This document shows positions 35,668-44,122 of a stretch of DNA of 64,000 nucleotides, one piece after another; positions within the stretch are counted from its first letter, which is position 1, and each line of letters starts with the position of its first letter. The position numbers were made by a program, and so were the translations under genes. Below the pieces are notes generated by a model that saw only the letters and a list, made by a program, of their open reading frames with translations, did no database searches and was not told where the DNA came from. This DNA comes from JASGJS01 sp047601185 (GTDB lineage Bacteria > Pseudomonadota > Gammaproteobacteria > JAURND01), in the NCBI GenBank assembly GCA_047601185.1, contig JASGJS010000001.1:1488001-1552000 (forward strand). The letters are read 5' to 3'.

Positions 35668-35760
35668 TAAGAAAAAATAATGGGCTATCTTTTCTTAGTG
35701 TGTGAGTTTAAGAAAAGATAAGGAGTTATTTTTTCTTAGCATATCGCCTTGAGAAAAGAT
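35668..35760 (+). promoter_or_regulatory. Five alternating half-sites upstream of fic
   Basis: Copies of TAAGAAAAGAT or its reverse complement start at 35668, 35687, 35709, 35728 and 35750, alternating in orientation with offsets of 19, 22, 19 and 22 nt. The last ends 1 nt before the fic ATG, covering the ribosome-binding region. This looks like a cooperative operator array. The C-terminal winged helix of the Fic protein is the obvious candidate to bind it (autoregulation), which is inference. Confidence 0.8.
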
Positions 35761-35761
35761 C

Positions 35762-36916
35762 ATGAATCAAAGAATTGGAACATATCTCACTAAAAAGATG
35801 AGTGGGGAATCTTACCAAGTTTATATCCCCCCTGTATTGCCACCCAACCCCCCGATAGACCTTACTGGGCTTTATCCCCAACTTGAACGCGCAACATTAG
35901 CACTAGCTGAATTAAACAGTCTCCATAATGCTATCCCGAATACCTCATTATTTATGTATATGTATGTGCGCAAGGAAGCTTTACTCTCAAGCCAAATTGA
36001 GGGAACTCAAAGCTCATTTTCAGATCTGATGCTTTTTGAGCATCATCAGAAGCCAGAGATATCGCTTGATGATGTCGAAGAAGTTTCCAATTATGTCAAA
36101 GCTATCACTTATGGTCTACGCAGATTAACAGAAGGTTTCCCTTTGTCGCTTCGACTGTTAAGAGAAATCCACGGCGTATTATTGTCTGGAAGTCGTGGCG
36201 CAGCAAAACTGCCCGGCGAATTTAGGCGATCACAAAACTGGATTGGAGGGACAAGACCTGGTAACGCCCTATTTGTACCTCCCTCGGTGGATCATTTAGA
36301 TGAGTGCCTCTCCAATTTTGAAAAATTTTTACATGAGGAAAACTTGCCGGTTCTGATTAAGGCAGGTATTGCTCATGTCCAATTTGAAACCATTCATCCT
36401 TTTTTAGATGGTAATGGCAGGCTCGGTCGATTATTGATTATTTTATTATTATGCGTGGGCGGCATGCTGGATGAACCCATTTTATATTTAAGTCTTTACT
36501 TAAAACGGCACCGTCACACCTATTATAATTTGCTTGAAGAAGTTCGAATGAAAGGCACTTGGGAGACATGGTTAGAGTTTTTTTTAGAGGGGGTTTATAA
36601 ATCTGCTAAACAAGCCGTGAGTACAGCTAATAGGATTAATCATTTATTTGAGGAAGATTTTTTAAAAATAACCGAAATTGGGCGCATTCGGTTTTCATGT
36701 GAGTCAGCATTGGAATATATGAAACGATTACCGCAAGTCACTGCGCCATTGCTTGGGCGTGAATTAGGAATAACAGCGCCTACTGGGCGAAATGCATTAA
36801 ACCAGCTGGTAAAGCTGAATATCATAGAAGAACTGGGCGAAAAGAAACGCGATAAAGTGTATGTTTATCGACAATATTTGGATATTCTTGAAGAAGGTGC
36901 CGAGCCTTTAGGATAA
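35762..36916 (+). CDS. Fic family AMP-transferase with N-terminal inhibitory motif and C-terminal winged helix
   Basis: Full-length 384-residue Fic protein. The catalytic motif is HPFLDGNGRLGR (His212-Arg223). An inhibitory alpha-helix motif S-x-x-x-E-G (Ser76 to Glu80-Gly81) precedes it, so this is a class II, self-inhibited enzyme. The N-terminus (YIPPVLPPNPP) is the usual docking segment of this subfamily. Residues about 305-375 form a winged helix with APTGRNALNQLVKLNIIEEL. Such proteins AMPylate or de-AMPylate proteins and are often host-independent regulators. It is preceded by a multi-site operator. Confidence 0.92.
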   Translation: MNQRIGTYLTKKMSGESYQVYIPPVLPPNPPIDLTGLYPQLERATLALAELNSLHNAIPNTSLFMYMYVRKEALLSSQIEGTQSSFSDLMLFEHHQKPEISLDDVEEVSNYVKAITYGLRRLTEGFPLSLRLLREIHGVLLSGSRGAAKLPGEFRRSQNWIGGTRPGNALFVPPSVDHLDECLSNFEKFLHEENLPVLIKAGIAHVQFETIHPFLDGNGRLGRLLIILLLCVGGMLDEPILYLSLYLKRHRHTYYNLLEEVRMKGTWETWLEFFLEGVYKSAKQAVSTANRINHLFEEDFLKITEIGRIRFSCESALEYMKRLPQVTAPLLGRELGITAPTGRNALNQLVKLNIIEELGEKKRDKVYVYRQYLDILEEGAEPLG

Positions 36917-37693
36917 GAGGGCAGCTGCTGGGCGTTGATCCATCTCCCGCATGGCAATGCATGCTGTAACAATGCCAGTTAATAAGAGCGCACCAATAAC
37001 TGCCCCATAAATCGAAGAGGAGAGTAAAATTTTATTCATATGTTGCGCAATAAATTGACCCACCGCTTGTGAAGTTTTTCTTTTGAGTATCATCTGCAAT
37101 TATTGTCTCACTTAAATCGACGTTATGTCTTTTCAAGAATCGTAAACAATTCAGTAAATGTTCAGTCGTAGGTTGATAATGACCGCTGGAATTAGAGATA
37201 AAGGTTATTTTTCCATCGGTTACCCATTCCCCAAAGTACTTAAGCTCCATTGCTTTAGGAGAATGAGTTTCTTTTGAAGCTTTAGATTCTGGAGTAGGGG
37301 TAAGAAAGAAATTTTTTAATAACTTCCAGCGACCTTTCGCGTGATTTTCTGCATTTGGCAAATAGAGATACTTGACAGCTTGAGCTTGTATGTTTCTTAT
37401 GGGATCCAGAAGAGGGTAGTCATCCATTAATCTTTTGTCATTTCTATCAAGTAGCTCTCCCTTCTCATCTTTTTTTTCCACCATTCGCGTCGTTCAAAAG
37501 GGATATTTTCGATATAATTTCCGCATAGCTCTATAATTTTTTCTAACTCTTTTTTAGTCGTCTTAGGATAGTTTTTATTATAATCTTCCAGTAAAGGGTT
37601 AATTTTTCGAATAAAATTCGCTTCACTTTTCTTATTCTTACTTTTTTTAACTTCTAATAATTTAAAAATCTGTCGTTCGGCTTTATTTTGCAT
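36908..37693 (-). pseudogene. Frameshifted gene with an IQM-like SGHYxPT domain and a C-terminal TM segment
   Basis: Three overlapping frames form one gene of about 260 codons. Frame 1 (37693-37427) is Lys-rich and helical. Frame 2 (37484-37032) carries KITFISNSSGHYQPTTE and FLKRHNVDLSE, resembling the conserved segment of plant and fungal IQM proteins and of some Legionella proteins. The last frame (from about 37090 to 36908) adds a TM helix (AVIGALLLTGIVTACIA). The first switch lies on an A8 run (37470-37477) and the second near AAAAGAAAAA at about 37077-37086. It is either a pseudogene, a sequencing artefact, or programmed: the first site reads A-AAA-AAG in frame, the classic -1 slippery heptamer. 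Confidence 0.7.
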
Positions 37694-37855
37694 AAATCAT
37701 TCGGTCAGCTGGCGGTAATATTCGTGATTCTATCAAGACTTCCTTAAGTTTAAATTAAGCGTAATGCTTTCAGTGGCGCGTTTCAGCCGAGTGGCTGGAT
37801 GGTGAGTGGTGTGGGATAGACTGAGGGCATCGGTTGATCTTTAGATAGACCAGTC

Positions 37856-37946
37856 TGGCGGAGAGAGAGGGATTCGAACCCTCGATACGGGGTTACCGTA
37901 TACACGATTTCCAGTCGTGCTCCTTCAACCGCTCGGACATCTCTCC
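37856..37946 (-). tRNA. tRNA-Ser (GGA)
   Basis: On the minus strand the sequence folds with acceptor GGAGAGA/TCTCTCC, a D arm, anticodon stem CACGA/TCGTG with loop CTGGAAA (anticodon GGA), a long class-II variable arm TACGG/CCGTA and T arm GAGGGTTCGAATCCCTC. The discriminator G and CCA end are encoded. Confidence 0.96.
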
Positions 37947-38030
37947 ACAAAGGTCGCTAAGGATAGCATGGTCATGTGATGAATCCAAGAAAAAATGTAT
38001 AATGGGGGATAAATTCTATTGGGATTCCAT

Positions 38031-39641
38031 ATGCCAAAAACACAAATGCACTATGATGTGGTGATTGTAGGTGCGGGGCCGGCTGGTCTGTCGGCTGCCA
38101 TTAAAATTCGGCAACTTTCCGCTGAGGTCAGCGTTTGTGTAGTGGAGAAGGGCAGTGAGGTAGGGGCGCATATTTTATCAGGTGCGGTATTGGAGCCTCG
38201 CGCCTTGAATGAGCTGCTACCCGATTGGGCTGCGCAGGGTGCTCCGTTACAGACCCCTGTCACACGTGATGAGTTGTTGTTCTTGACACAAAAACGCCAA
38301 TGGCGGATTCCACACGGTTTATTACCCCAACAACTCCATAATCAAGGTCACTATATTATTAGCCTAGGCAATTTATGCCGATGGCTGGCTAAGCAGGCAG
38401 AAAGCTTGGGCGTAGAAATTTATCCGGGATTTGCGGCGGCAGCACTGTTATTCGATGAAGCAGGCCAGGTGAAGGGTGTGGTGACGGGGGACATGGGTGT
38501 TGCAAAGGACGGTAGTCACAAGCCGGAATACAGTGAGGGGGTGGAGTTGCATGCGAAATACACCTTATTCGCAGAAGGCTGTCGAGGCTCGTTATCAGAA
38601 CAATTGATGCAACGTTTTCAGTTGCGAAAAACTTGCGATCCACAAACCTACGGATTGGGGATTAAAGAAATCTGGGAGGTTGACACTGCACAGCATCAGC
38701 CTGGGCTGGTGCAACATACCATCGGTTGGCCGTTATCTCAGTCTGTCTATGGTGGCGCTTTTATCTACCATTTAGAAAATTTGCAAGTCTCTGTCGGGTT
38801 AGTGGTGGGTTTAGATTATCAAAACCCCTCGCTGGATCCTTTTCAAGAAATGCAGCGTTTCAAATCCCATCCGGCTATTCGACCTTTATTTGAAAACGGG
38901 CGGCGGATTGCCTATGGCGCACGCTGCCTGAATGAAGGGGGCTTACAATCCATCCCGCAGTTGATTTTTCCCGGTGGAGCACTGATTGGATGTGCGGCGG
39001 GGTTTTTAAATGTCGCCAAAATCAAGGGCACCCATACCGCCATGAAATCTGGCATGCTGGCAGCAGAAGCGGTGGTTTATCATTTGCAGCAGAACCCCGC
39101 GCCATTATTAGCGCAATATCCTATCGCATTAAAACAATCGTGGGTCTACTCAGAGTTGAATACCGTTCGCAATTTTCGCCCGTCATTTCGATATGGATTA
39201 GCCTTGGGATCACTTTTGGGTGGTTTAGAACTCAAATTATTTAAAGGGAAACTGCCTTACACTTTGCATCATAGTGTAGAAGACCGCGCGCAAACTGCCA
39301 AAGCTGCGACTTGCAAAACGCTACAATATCCCAAACCTGATGGCAAAATCACCTTTGATAAAATGAGCTCAGTGTTTCTGTCGAATATTCATTACGATGA
39401 AAATCAACCACAACATTTGCGGATACGAGATCCAAATTTAGAAAATCAATGTTATCGAGACTATGGCATGCCCGAGCAGAATTATTGTCCTGCCGGCGTG
39501 TATGAAAGAGTGGCTGAAAAATTACAGATTAATGCACCGAATTGTATTCAGTGCAAAGCCTGTGATATTAAAGATCCCTTGAAAAATATTACTTGGACGG
39601 TGCCGGAGGGTGGGGCTGGACCTAATTATTCGGGGATGTAG
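38031..39641 (+). CDS. Electron transfer flavoprotein-ubiquinone oxidoreductase
   Basis: Inner-membrane-associated flavoprotein that passes electrons from ETF (fed by acyl-CoA dehydrogenases) to ubiquinone. Start at ATG 38031, with GGGA 7 nt upstream. The 536 residues comprise an N-terminal FAD motif VVIVGAGPAGLSAA, HILSGAVLEPRALNEL, SVGLVVGLDYQNP and PGGALIGCAAGFLNVAKIKG, and a C-terminal 4Fe-4S ferredoxin-like domain with NCIQCKACDIKDP and upstream Cys residues. It fits the fatty-acid catabolism genes nearby. A TATAAT at 37998 is the likely -10. Its last 20 nt overlap the convergent gene. Confidence 0.96.
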   Translation: MPKTQMHYDVVIVGAGPAGLSAAIKIRQLSAEVSVCVVEKGSEVGAHILSGAVLEPRALNELLPDWAAQGAPLQTPVTRDELLFLTQKRQWRIPHGLLPQQLHNQGHYIISLGNLCRWLAKQAESLGVEIYPGFAAAALLFDEAGQVKGVVTGDMGVAKDGSHKPEYSEGVELHAKYTLFAEGCRGSLSEQLMQRFQLRKTCDPQTYGLGIKEIWEVDTAQHQPGLVQHTIGWPLSQSVYGGAFIYHLENLQVSVGLVVGLDYQNPSLDPFQEMQRFKSHPAIRPLFENGRRIAYGARCLNEGGLQSIPQLIFPGGALIGCAAGFLNVAKIKGTHTAMKSGMLAAEAVVYHLQQNPAPLLAQYPIALKQSWVYSELNTVRNFRPSFRYGLALGSLLGGLELKLFKGKLPYTLHHSVEDRAQTAKAATCKTLQYPKPDGKITFDKMSSVFLSNIHYDENQPQHLRIRDPNLENQCYRDYGMPEQNYCPAGVYERVAEKLQINAPNCIQCKACDIKDPLKNITWTVPEGGAGPNYSGM

Positions 39642-40353
39642 TTTGACCAGTGTAGAGAATTGAGGGATGATCAATCACTGGCTCATCATGTCGACTTATA
39701 ATCGTTGCCTCATCCATAAAAGCATTGGGATTTTGAGGATATCCAAATTGACCAAATAGGCTATACAGCTTCCCATATTCGCCCCCCACCACTGTTGCGA
39801 CAAGTTCTCTTTTAGCATTTTCAAAACCGTCTGAATCTCTCAGGTTTGTGGAGGATAAGCGGAATAAGAATTCGGTGGTCTTACCTGCGGCAATTGTAAA
39901 AGCAAGACCTAATAGGATGAGCCCAACGACTGATGTATCACCGCTGAATAATGTATCTGCTTGATCGATCCCTAATTTATGAATCGCATCTAAAAAATCA
40001 GGCGCTTGATAGCCACTTTTGTATAAATAGGCAGCAAAAGCAAAACCCCCAGCACCAACAATTTCGCCAAAGCATTTGGCGAATATGGCATGACATTGTT
40101 TTTTATAACGTTGTATTTCTTCATGTTCAAAAGGCGTTTTTGGCTTTTCAGATTCCAACTGGCTGAGTTGCTTGAAAGTATGCTGAATTGAGAAAAGGCT
40201 AATGAGCGGAATATGGCTTAACACAGACTTTAAGCAAGAGGCTTGTGTTTCCTTTTTCCCATAGGTGTTATAATAATCCCTATTAAATGCGTAATTTGAG
40301 ACAGAGCTAAAAGCATCTTGGTTGGATTTAGATAAGCTATGATCTTCACTCAT
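39622..40353 (-). CDS. Hypothetical protein with two TM segments
   Basis: Unrecognised protein of 243 residues. A ~90-residue polar N-terminus rich in Lys and Ser is followed by a hydrophobic stretch starting EIVGAGGFAFAAYLY (about 97), a ~35-residue loop, a second hydrophobic helix (SVVGLILLGLAFTIAAG) and a ~75-residue polar tail. The layout and the I-V/I-GAGGF start of TM1 recall the protein at 3043-3759, so the two may be distant paralogues. Convergent overlap with the ETF-QO gene. Confidence 0.72.
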   Translation of the reverse strand: MSEDHSLSKSNQDAFSSVSNYAFNRDYYNTYGKKETQASCLKSVLSHIPLISLFSIQHTFKQLSQLESEKPKTPFEHEEIQRYKKQCHAIFAKCFGEIVGAGGFAFAAYLYKSGYQAPDFLDAIHKLGIDQADTLFSGDTSVVGLILLGLAFTIAAGKTTEFLFRLSSTNLRDSDGFENAKRELVATVVGGEYGKLYSLFGQFGYPQNPNAFMDEATIISRHDEPVIDHPSILYTGQTTSPNN

Positions 40354-40454
40354 GATTTTTCTCTTTAAGCTAGTTCATTCTCGCTTATTTTACTGCGTAT
40401 AGCTTAAAATAATATTATCTCTAATATTTTTGATGATGCGCATGAAGGTTTGAG

Positions 40455-40514
40455 TGGCGAGCTGTTTCCTTCTCCCCCTGTGGGAGAAGGTGGCCGATAG
40501 GCCGGATGAGGGGT
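40455..40514 (+). repeat. Family-2 REP element (single)
   Basis: GGCGAGCTGTTT followed by hairpin CCTTCTCCC-CCTGT-GGGAGAAGG and small stem GGCC-GATA-GGCC. The small stem differs from other copies by paired changes (GCC-GATA-GGC, GCCC-GATA-GGGC). Confidence 0.87.
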
Positions 40515-40525
40515 AACAAAACCCT

Positions 40526-41257
40526 CTACCATGTCCAATAGAGTCCCACATAAACATCCTCCGTCGCCACCCCAAACACAGAATGCGCCAGCCCGATTTG
40601 AAACGCCTTGTTATGCGCAAAAGACCACGAGCATCCTAAATTTAATAGGTTATACGCAGACTGATCGGAAAAACTGGTGCCTTGAGCATAAAATTCAGCA
40701 CCTACCATAAAGTTTTTGCTCAGATTATTTTCCAACACTACACTTCCATAAGGGTAACTATAAGATTGGAAGGCATCGTTGTAGATATAACCAATCCCAC
40801 TCAAAGCAGTCCAGTTGCCCCAGCTTTTTTGGGCGAGTAAGGGGATTTTAAACCAGAATTTGCCATTTCCCAGTTCACGCCGAGCATCACCCGTCGGCCA
40901 TTCGAGCTTGGGAAAAATGCTCATTTGGGGATGCGAATCGGTCTCTTGGAGAAAGCGGTACTCAACCCCTGTCTCAAGATCGCTAATCCCTACCATGGGC
41001 CCAAATCCAGGCTCAGCATAGACGGCATTCGAGAAAATGGTATGCAATTCGCAATTAGGGGTTAACCCATAATCCAGCTCGACTGCCGGCACTTGAATAA
41101 ACTCGACCTGTTGTTCGATGATGCCAGTGCCATATAAATACGCTTCCCAGTGTTGGTAATCGGTCGTTTCCGCATTATCAATAATAAAGGGGGAATCTGC
41201 CAACGCGGGCAATACAATACAACAACCGGCCATCCAGGCCATTTTTCGTAATATCAT
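40526..41257 (-). CDS. Predicted outer-membrane beta-barrel (MetA-pathway/transporter-like) protein
   Basis: Secreted protein of 243 residues. The ATG at 41257 gives a good signal peptide (hydrophobic WMAGCCIVLPALA, cleavage before DSPF); an upstream start would overlap the hydrolase gene. The mature part alternates aromatic beta strands (LDYGLTPNCELHTIF, VEYRFLQET, FWFKIPLLAQKSWGNW) and ends in W, as outer-membrane barrels do. It resembles the Phenol_MetA_deg family of putative transporters. It starts 1 nt after the hydrolase stop and is co-transcribed with it. Confidence 0.7.
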   Translation of the reverse strand: MILRKMAWMAGCCIVLPALADSPFIIDNAETTDYQHWEAYLYGTGIIEQQVEFIQVPAVELDYGLTPNCELHTIFSNAVYAEPGFGPMVGISDLETGVEYRFLQETDSHPQMSIFPKLEWPTGDARRELGNGKFWFKIPLLAQKSWGNWTALSGIGYIYNDAFQSYSYPYGSVVLENNLSKNFMVGAEFYAQGTSFSDQSAYNLLNLGCSWSFAHNKAFQIGLAHSVFGVATEDVYVGLYWTW

Positions 41258-41258
41258 A

Positions 41259-42026
41259 TTAAAAACTTTCGATGAATTGAATGAGTTGCGAAATATCTTG
41301 CGGCCGCGATAGACTGTGATCCCCATCTTTAACCAGTGTTAATACCACATCAGGCTCAGTCAGGCGGTGCAACAAGTTGGTGCTGTGTTGCCAAGGCACA
41401 TCAGTGTCTAAAACCCCTTGTAAAATCCGCACCGGGCAGGGTGTTGCAATAGGTTGAGATAACAATAAATGCTGCCGCCCTTCCTCAATGAGCGAATAAG
41501 TAAATAAATAGTCATGACTGCCATGCTCTTGAGGGGGAGACCAGCTGCCTGTCGCTTGAAATTCTGTTTGGATGTCAGGCGTGAGTTGCTCCCAAATCAA
41601 TTTTTCAGTGAAGTCGACGGCAGGCGCGATTAAGACCAATCCCTTAATATGTTTGACTAAAGGAGAGGATTGTTGCATCAGCGCGCGAATCAATAATAAG
41701 GCAAGCCAGCCGCCCATGGAAGAGCCAATGATGACCTGCGGTGAGCGACAATACTGATTAAAAACAGCGAGACTTTCTGCTAACCATTGACCAATTGTCC
41801 CGTCGTTAAATTCCCCCAGTGATTCGCCATGACCTGAGTAATCAAAACGAACGCAAGCACGATTTTGCTCTGCTGCCCAGGCCGCCAAAGCTTCTGCCTT
41901 CGTGCCACGCATGTTGGACATAAATCCTCCTAGCCAAAAGATGCCAGGATGGTTTAAACTGCCGGACTGTGCACTGACTGCTAGATTAGGTCCTGTAGGG
42001 TGGGGTTGAAAATGGTGTGAGTCCAT
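41259..42026 (-). CDS. Alpha/beta hydrolase
   Basis: Serine hydrolase of 255 residues resembling the ABHD10/acyl-esterase group. Visible are the FWLGGFMSNMRGTKA oxyanion strand, RFDYSGHGES, the nucleophile elbow GSSMGGW (Ser near 102), catalytic Asp in GVLDTDVPW and His in DGDHSLSR. Start at ATG 42026 with AGGAC close upstream. Upstream partner of the outer-membrane gene. The substrate (ester or thioester) cannot be read from sequence. Confidence 0.85.
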   Translation of the reverse strand: MDSHHFQPHPTGPNLAVSAQSGSLNHPGIFWLGGFMSNMRGTKAEALAAWAAEQNRACVRFDYSGHGESLGEFNDGTIGQWLAESLAVFNQYCRSPQVIIGSSMGGWLALLLIRALMQQSSPLVKHIKGLVLIAPAVDFTEKLIWEQLTPDIQTEFQATGSWSPPQEHGSHDYLFTYSLIEEGRQHLLLSQPIATPCPVRILQGVLDTDVPWQHSTNLLHRLTEPDVVLTLVKDGDHSLSRPQDISQLIQFIESF

Positions 42027-42168
42027 AATGTCCTCATAATGGGTTGAATGCATTATAACTCCAAGCCATTTAACAATAAACTTTGAATTGATTATGTTAC
42101 ATTTGTTTTCTGTAGTTCTTTAGTTCAGAGGTGGGCGAGCAGGAAACATTGAAAAGTTCGGTGTGGGG

Positions 42169-42299
42169 CCTTCTCCCCTCGGTGGGAGAAGGTGCCGATA
42201 GGCGGATGAGGGGGATTTACAAGTTCTTTTGCAAAGCTTTTTTAACCCCCCTCATCCGGCCTATTCGGCCACCTTCTCCCACCGAGGGGAGAAGGGGGA
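42169..42299. repeat. Family-2 REPIN pair
   Basis: Two inverted REP copies (42169-42213 and 42246-42299) with hairpins CCTTCTCCC...GGGAGAAGG whose loops read CTCGGT and ACCGAG, exact complements. It fills most of the 398-nt gap between the hydrolase and acyltransferase genes; no gene was found in the rest, which is AT-rich and holds the acyltransferase promoter region. Confidence 0.88.
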
Positions 42300-42424
42300 G
42301 CCACCTCAAATTTTTGCAGGATTTCAATCTCTGTATTTGGAAGGGTTTTTATTTGCTATATTAAAATCATAAAATTCTAATATTTATTGACTTTTACTAA
42401 ATTTTAGGGTATAGTAGCAACACT

Positions 42425-43564
42425 ATGACAACCCCTTCCTATACCAGAAATCCCCGAATCGACTTCCTAAAAGGCATTTCCATTTTATTGGTATTAATTT
42501 CCCATTTCAGCCTATTTTATTCTTTTTTGCCTGAAAAAGAGTTTTTTTTATATAAAATTGCGGTAAATGGTTATTATGGGGTGATGGTTTTTTTCGTGAT
42601 TTCAGGGTTTCTCATTACGAGTTTAGCCTTAGAGCGCTATCAAAATTTAGGTCAATTCGATCTAAAATCCTTCTATATTTTCCGGTTTTCGCGTATTTTT
42701 CCGCCCTTACTATTGGCCATTGGCGTTATTTGCTATTTCTATGGGTTTGGGATCTCAGGTTTTGAGAATCAGCCCCTGACGAATGGTAAAACGTCGGTGA
42801 GTTTTCCCCTCGCTATTTTATCGATACTAACCTTTTGGTTTAATGAAGTGGTTGCGACCGGGCATGTTCATAATGGGGTCTTAACGATTTTTTGGTCGTT
42901 GTCGATTGAAGAAGTGTTTTATTTGGCTTTCCCTTGGGTCTGTTTACTGCTGAAAAAACACAAATACATCATGATGTTCTGTGTGGCTTTAATCCTATTT
43001 GGCCCTTTACACCGTTATTATTTAGGGTTAAACACCTCTTTGTTAGCCAAAGCTAGTTATTTCTCTTGTTTTGATGCGATTGCGATGGGGTGTCTCACGG
43101 CACTCATCATAAAACGCGTGAAGTGGTCTCAATCGTGGAGAACTGTCATTCAGACTTTAGCTTGGCTCATGGGGATAGCGGTGTATTTTAGCTTCCGCAG
43201 TGGAGAATTCTATGTTTGGGGAAATTCTCTGATCAGCTTGAGCACCAGTCTTTTGCTACTCTGTGTATCTCAAGCATCACCCAGCAAAAATAGATTAGCT
43301 GCTGGCATTCGATGGTGCGGGTTGCATTGTTATGAGCTCTATTTGTTCCATTTGATTGTGCTGACTTTATTGGCCAATTGCTGGGGCATGTATGCTGCAA
43401 TGCCGACTTATGAAAAATTAATGGTGCTGGCTGTTTACCTCTTGAGCTCTTTTGCTTTGGCCAGGATCATCGCTAAATTTTATTCCGTACCCCTTAATAA
43501 AGGCCTGCGAAGCGTGTTAACCGGGAAATTAAGCTCTAAAAAGACGTTCGCTATCTCCAAATGA
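42425..43564 (+). CDS. Acyltransferase 3 family membrane protein (OafA-like)
   Basis: Integral membrane O-acyltransferase of 379 residues and about ten helices. Family marks are RIDFLKGISILLVLISHF with the catalytic His, FFVISGFLITS and FYIFRFSRIFPPLL with the Arg pair. Such enzymes acetylate O-antigen, peptidoglycan or other envelope glycans; no C-terminal SGNH domain is attached. It stands alone after a REPIN, not in a polysaccharide cluster, so the acceptor is unknown. Confidence 0.88.
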   Translation: MTTPSYTRNPRIDFLKGISILLVLISHFSLFYSFLPEKEFFLYKIAVNGYYGVMVFFVISGFLITSLALERYQNLGQFDLKSFYIFRFSRIFPPLLLAIGVICYFYGFGISGFENQPLTNGKTSVSFPLAILSILTFWFNEVVATGHVHNGVLTIFWSLSIEEVFYLAFPWVCLLLKKHKYIMMFCVALILFGPLHRYYLGLNTSLLAKASYFSCFDAIAMGCLTALIIKRVKWSQSWRTVIQTLAWLMGIAVYFSFRSGEFYVWGNSLISLSTSLLLLCVSQASPSKNRLAAGIRWCGLHCYELYLFHLIVLTLLANCWGMYAAMPTYEKLMVLAVYLLSSFALARIIAKFYSVPLNKGLRSVLTGKLSSKKTFAISK

Positions 43565-43656
43565 TTACTTTTTTAACCTACATCCCCGACTATAAGTAGG
43601 GAAGAGTACAAAAGCGAAAGCTTATGCTCTATTTTAACTATTGAAGGAGTTTAATC

Positions 43657-43764
43657 ATGAAGACATTGAAAAAGCCTGCTAAACGTAGCACCACCGCTAA
43701 ACGAAAAACATCGTCAAAAACGGGGTCCCGGGCTAAAACAGCTTCACGTGCTAAAAAGAGATAA
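43657..43764 (+). CDS. Tiny Lys/Arg/Ala-rich histone-H1-like protein
   Basis: A 35-residue protein with GAAGGAG 7 nt before its ATG and a good terminator 15 nt after its stop, so it is a real small gene. Fifteen of 35 residues are Lys or Arg, the rest mostly Ala, Ser and Thr, with repeats such as SRAKTASRAKKR, like histone H1 tails or bacterial nucleoid-condensing proteins of the Hc1/AlgP type. DNA or RNA binding is likely. Coxiella makes comparable basic proteins in its compact cell form; that link is inference. Confidence 0.75.
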   Translation: MKTLKKPAKRSTTAKRKTSSKTGSRAKTASRAKKR

Positions 43765-43772
43765 TAAGCAAT

Positions 43773-43802
43773 AAAAAAGGCCGAATCATTCGGCCTTTTT
43801 TA
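43773..43802. terminator. Rho-independent bidirectional terminator
   Basis: Stem GGCCGAA/TTCGGCC with TCA loop (43779-43795), six A residues before and six T residues after. It serves the basic-peptide gene on + and the Gln-rich gene on -. Confidence 0.93.
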
Positions 43803-43811
43803 TTTATTCCA

Positions 43812-43943
43812 TTATTGATTAAGCTGTCCTTTTTTAAAAGAAGATTGGTCTTGCTGTTGGCCTGGTGATTGTGGTTTGTTGGGTTGGTTTTTGTTTTGGC
43901 CTAGGTTTGGATCTTTAATCCCACTTTTATCTTGCGGTTTCAT
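43812..43943 (-). CDS. Tiny Gln/Asn/Lys/Pro-rich protein
   Basis: A 43-residue protein with GGAGA 6 nt before its ATG and the shared terminator just after its stop. About a third of its residues are Gln or Asn, with Lys and Pro (DPNLGQNKNQPNKPQSPG) and no hydrophobic core, so it is probably disordered. It is convergent with the histone-like gene. In composition it recalls the Gln-rich, DNA-binding ScvA of Coxiella small-cell variants, a resemblance only. Confidence 0.65.
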   Translation of the reverse strand: MKPQDKSGIKDPNLGQNKNQPNKPQSPGQQQDQSSFKKGQLNQ

Positions 43944-44122
43944 AACGTTCTCCATTAATTTAAGTTACTAAAAGAATATCCTCTTGTTTTACAACTCCCT
44001 ATACTGTAATTAAACGCCATCCTAATCTAGATTGATGTAGGAAAATACTCTCTAATGAGGTTGCAAAATCCCGCAGAAACAGGCAAACTCCCTGCACGAA
44101 TGATTGCAATCTGGAGAGCATC

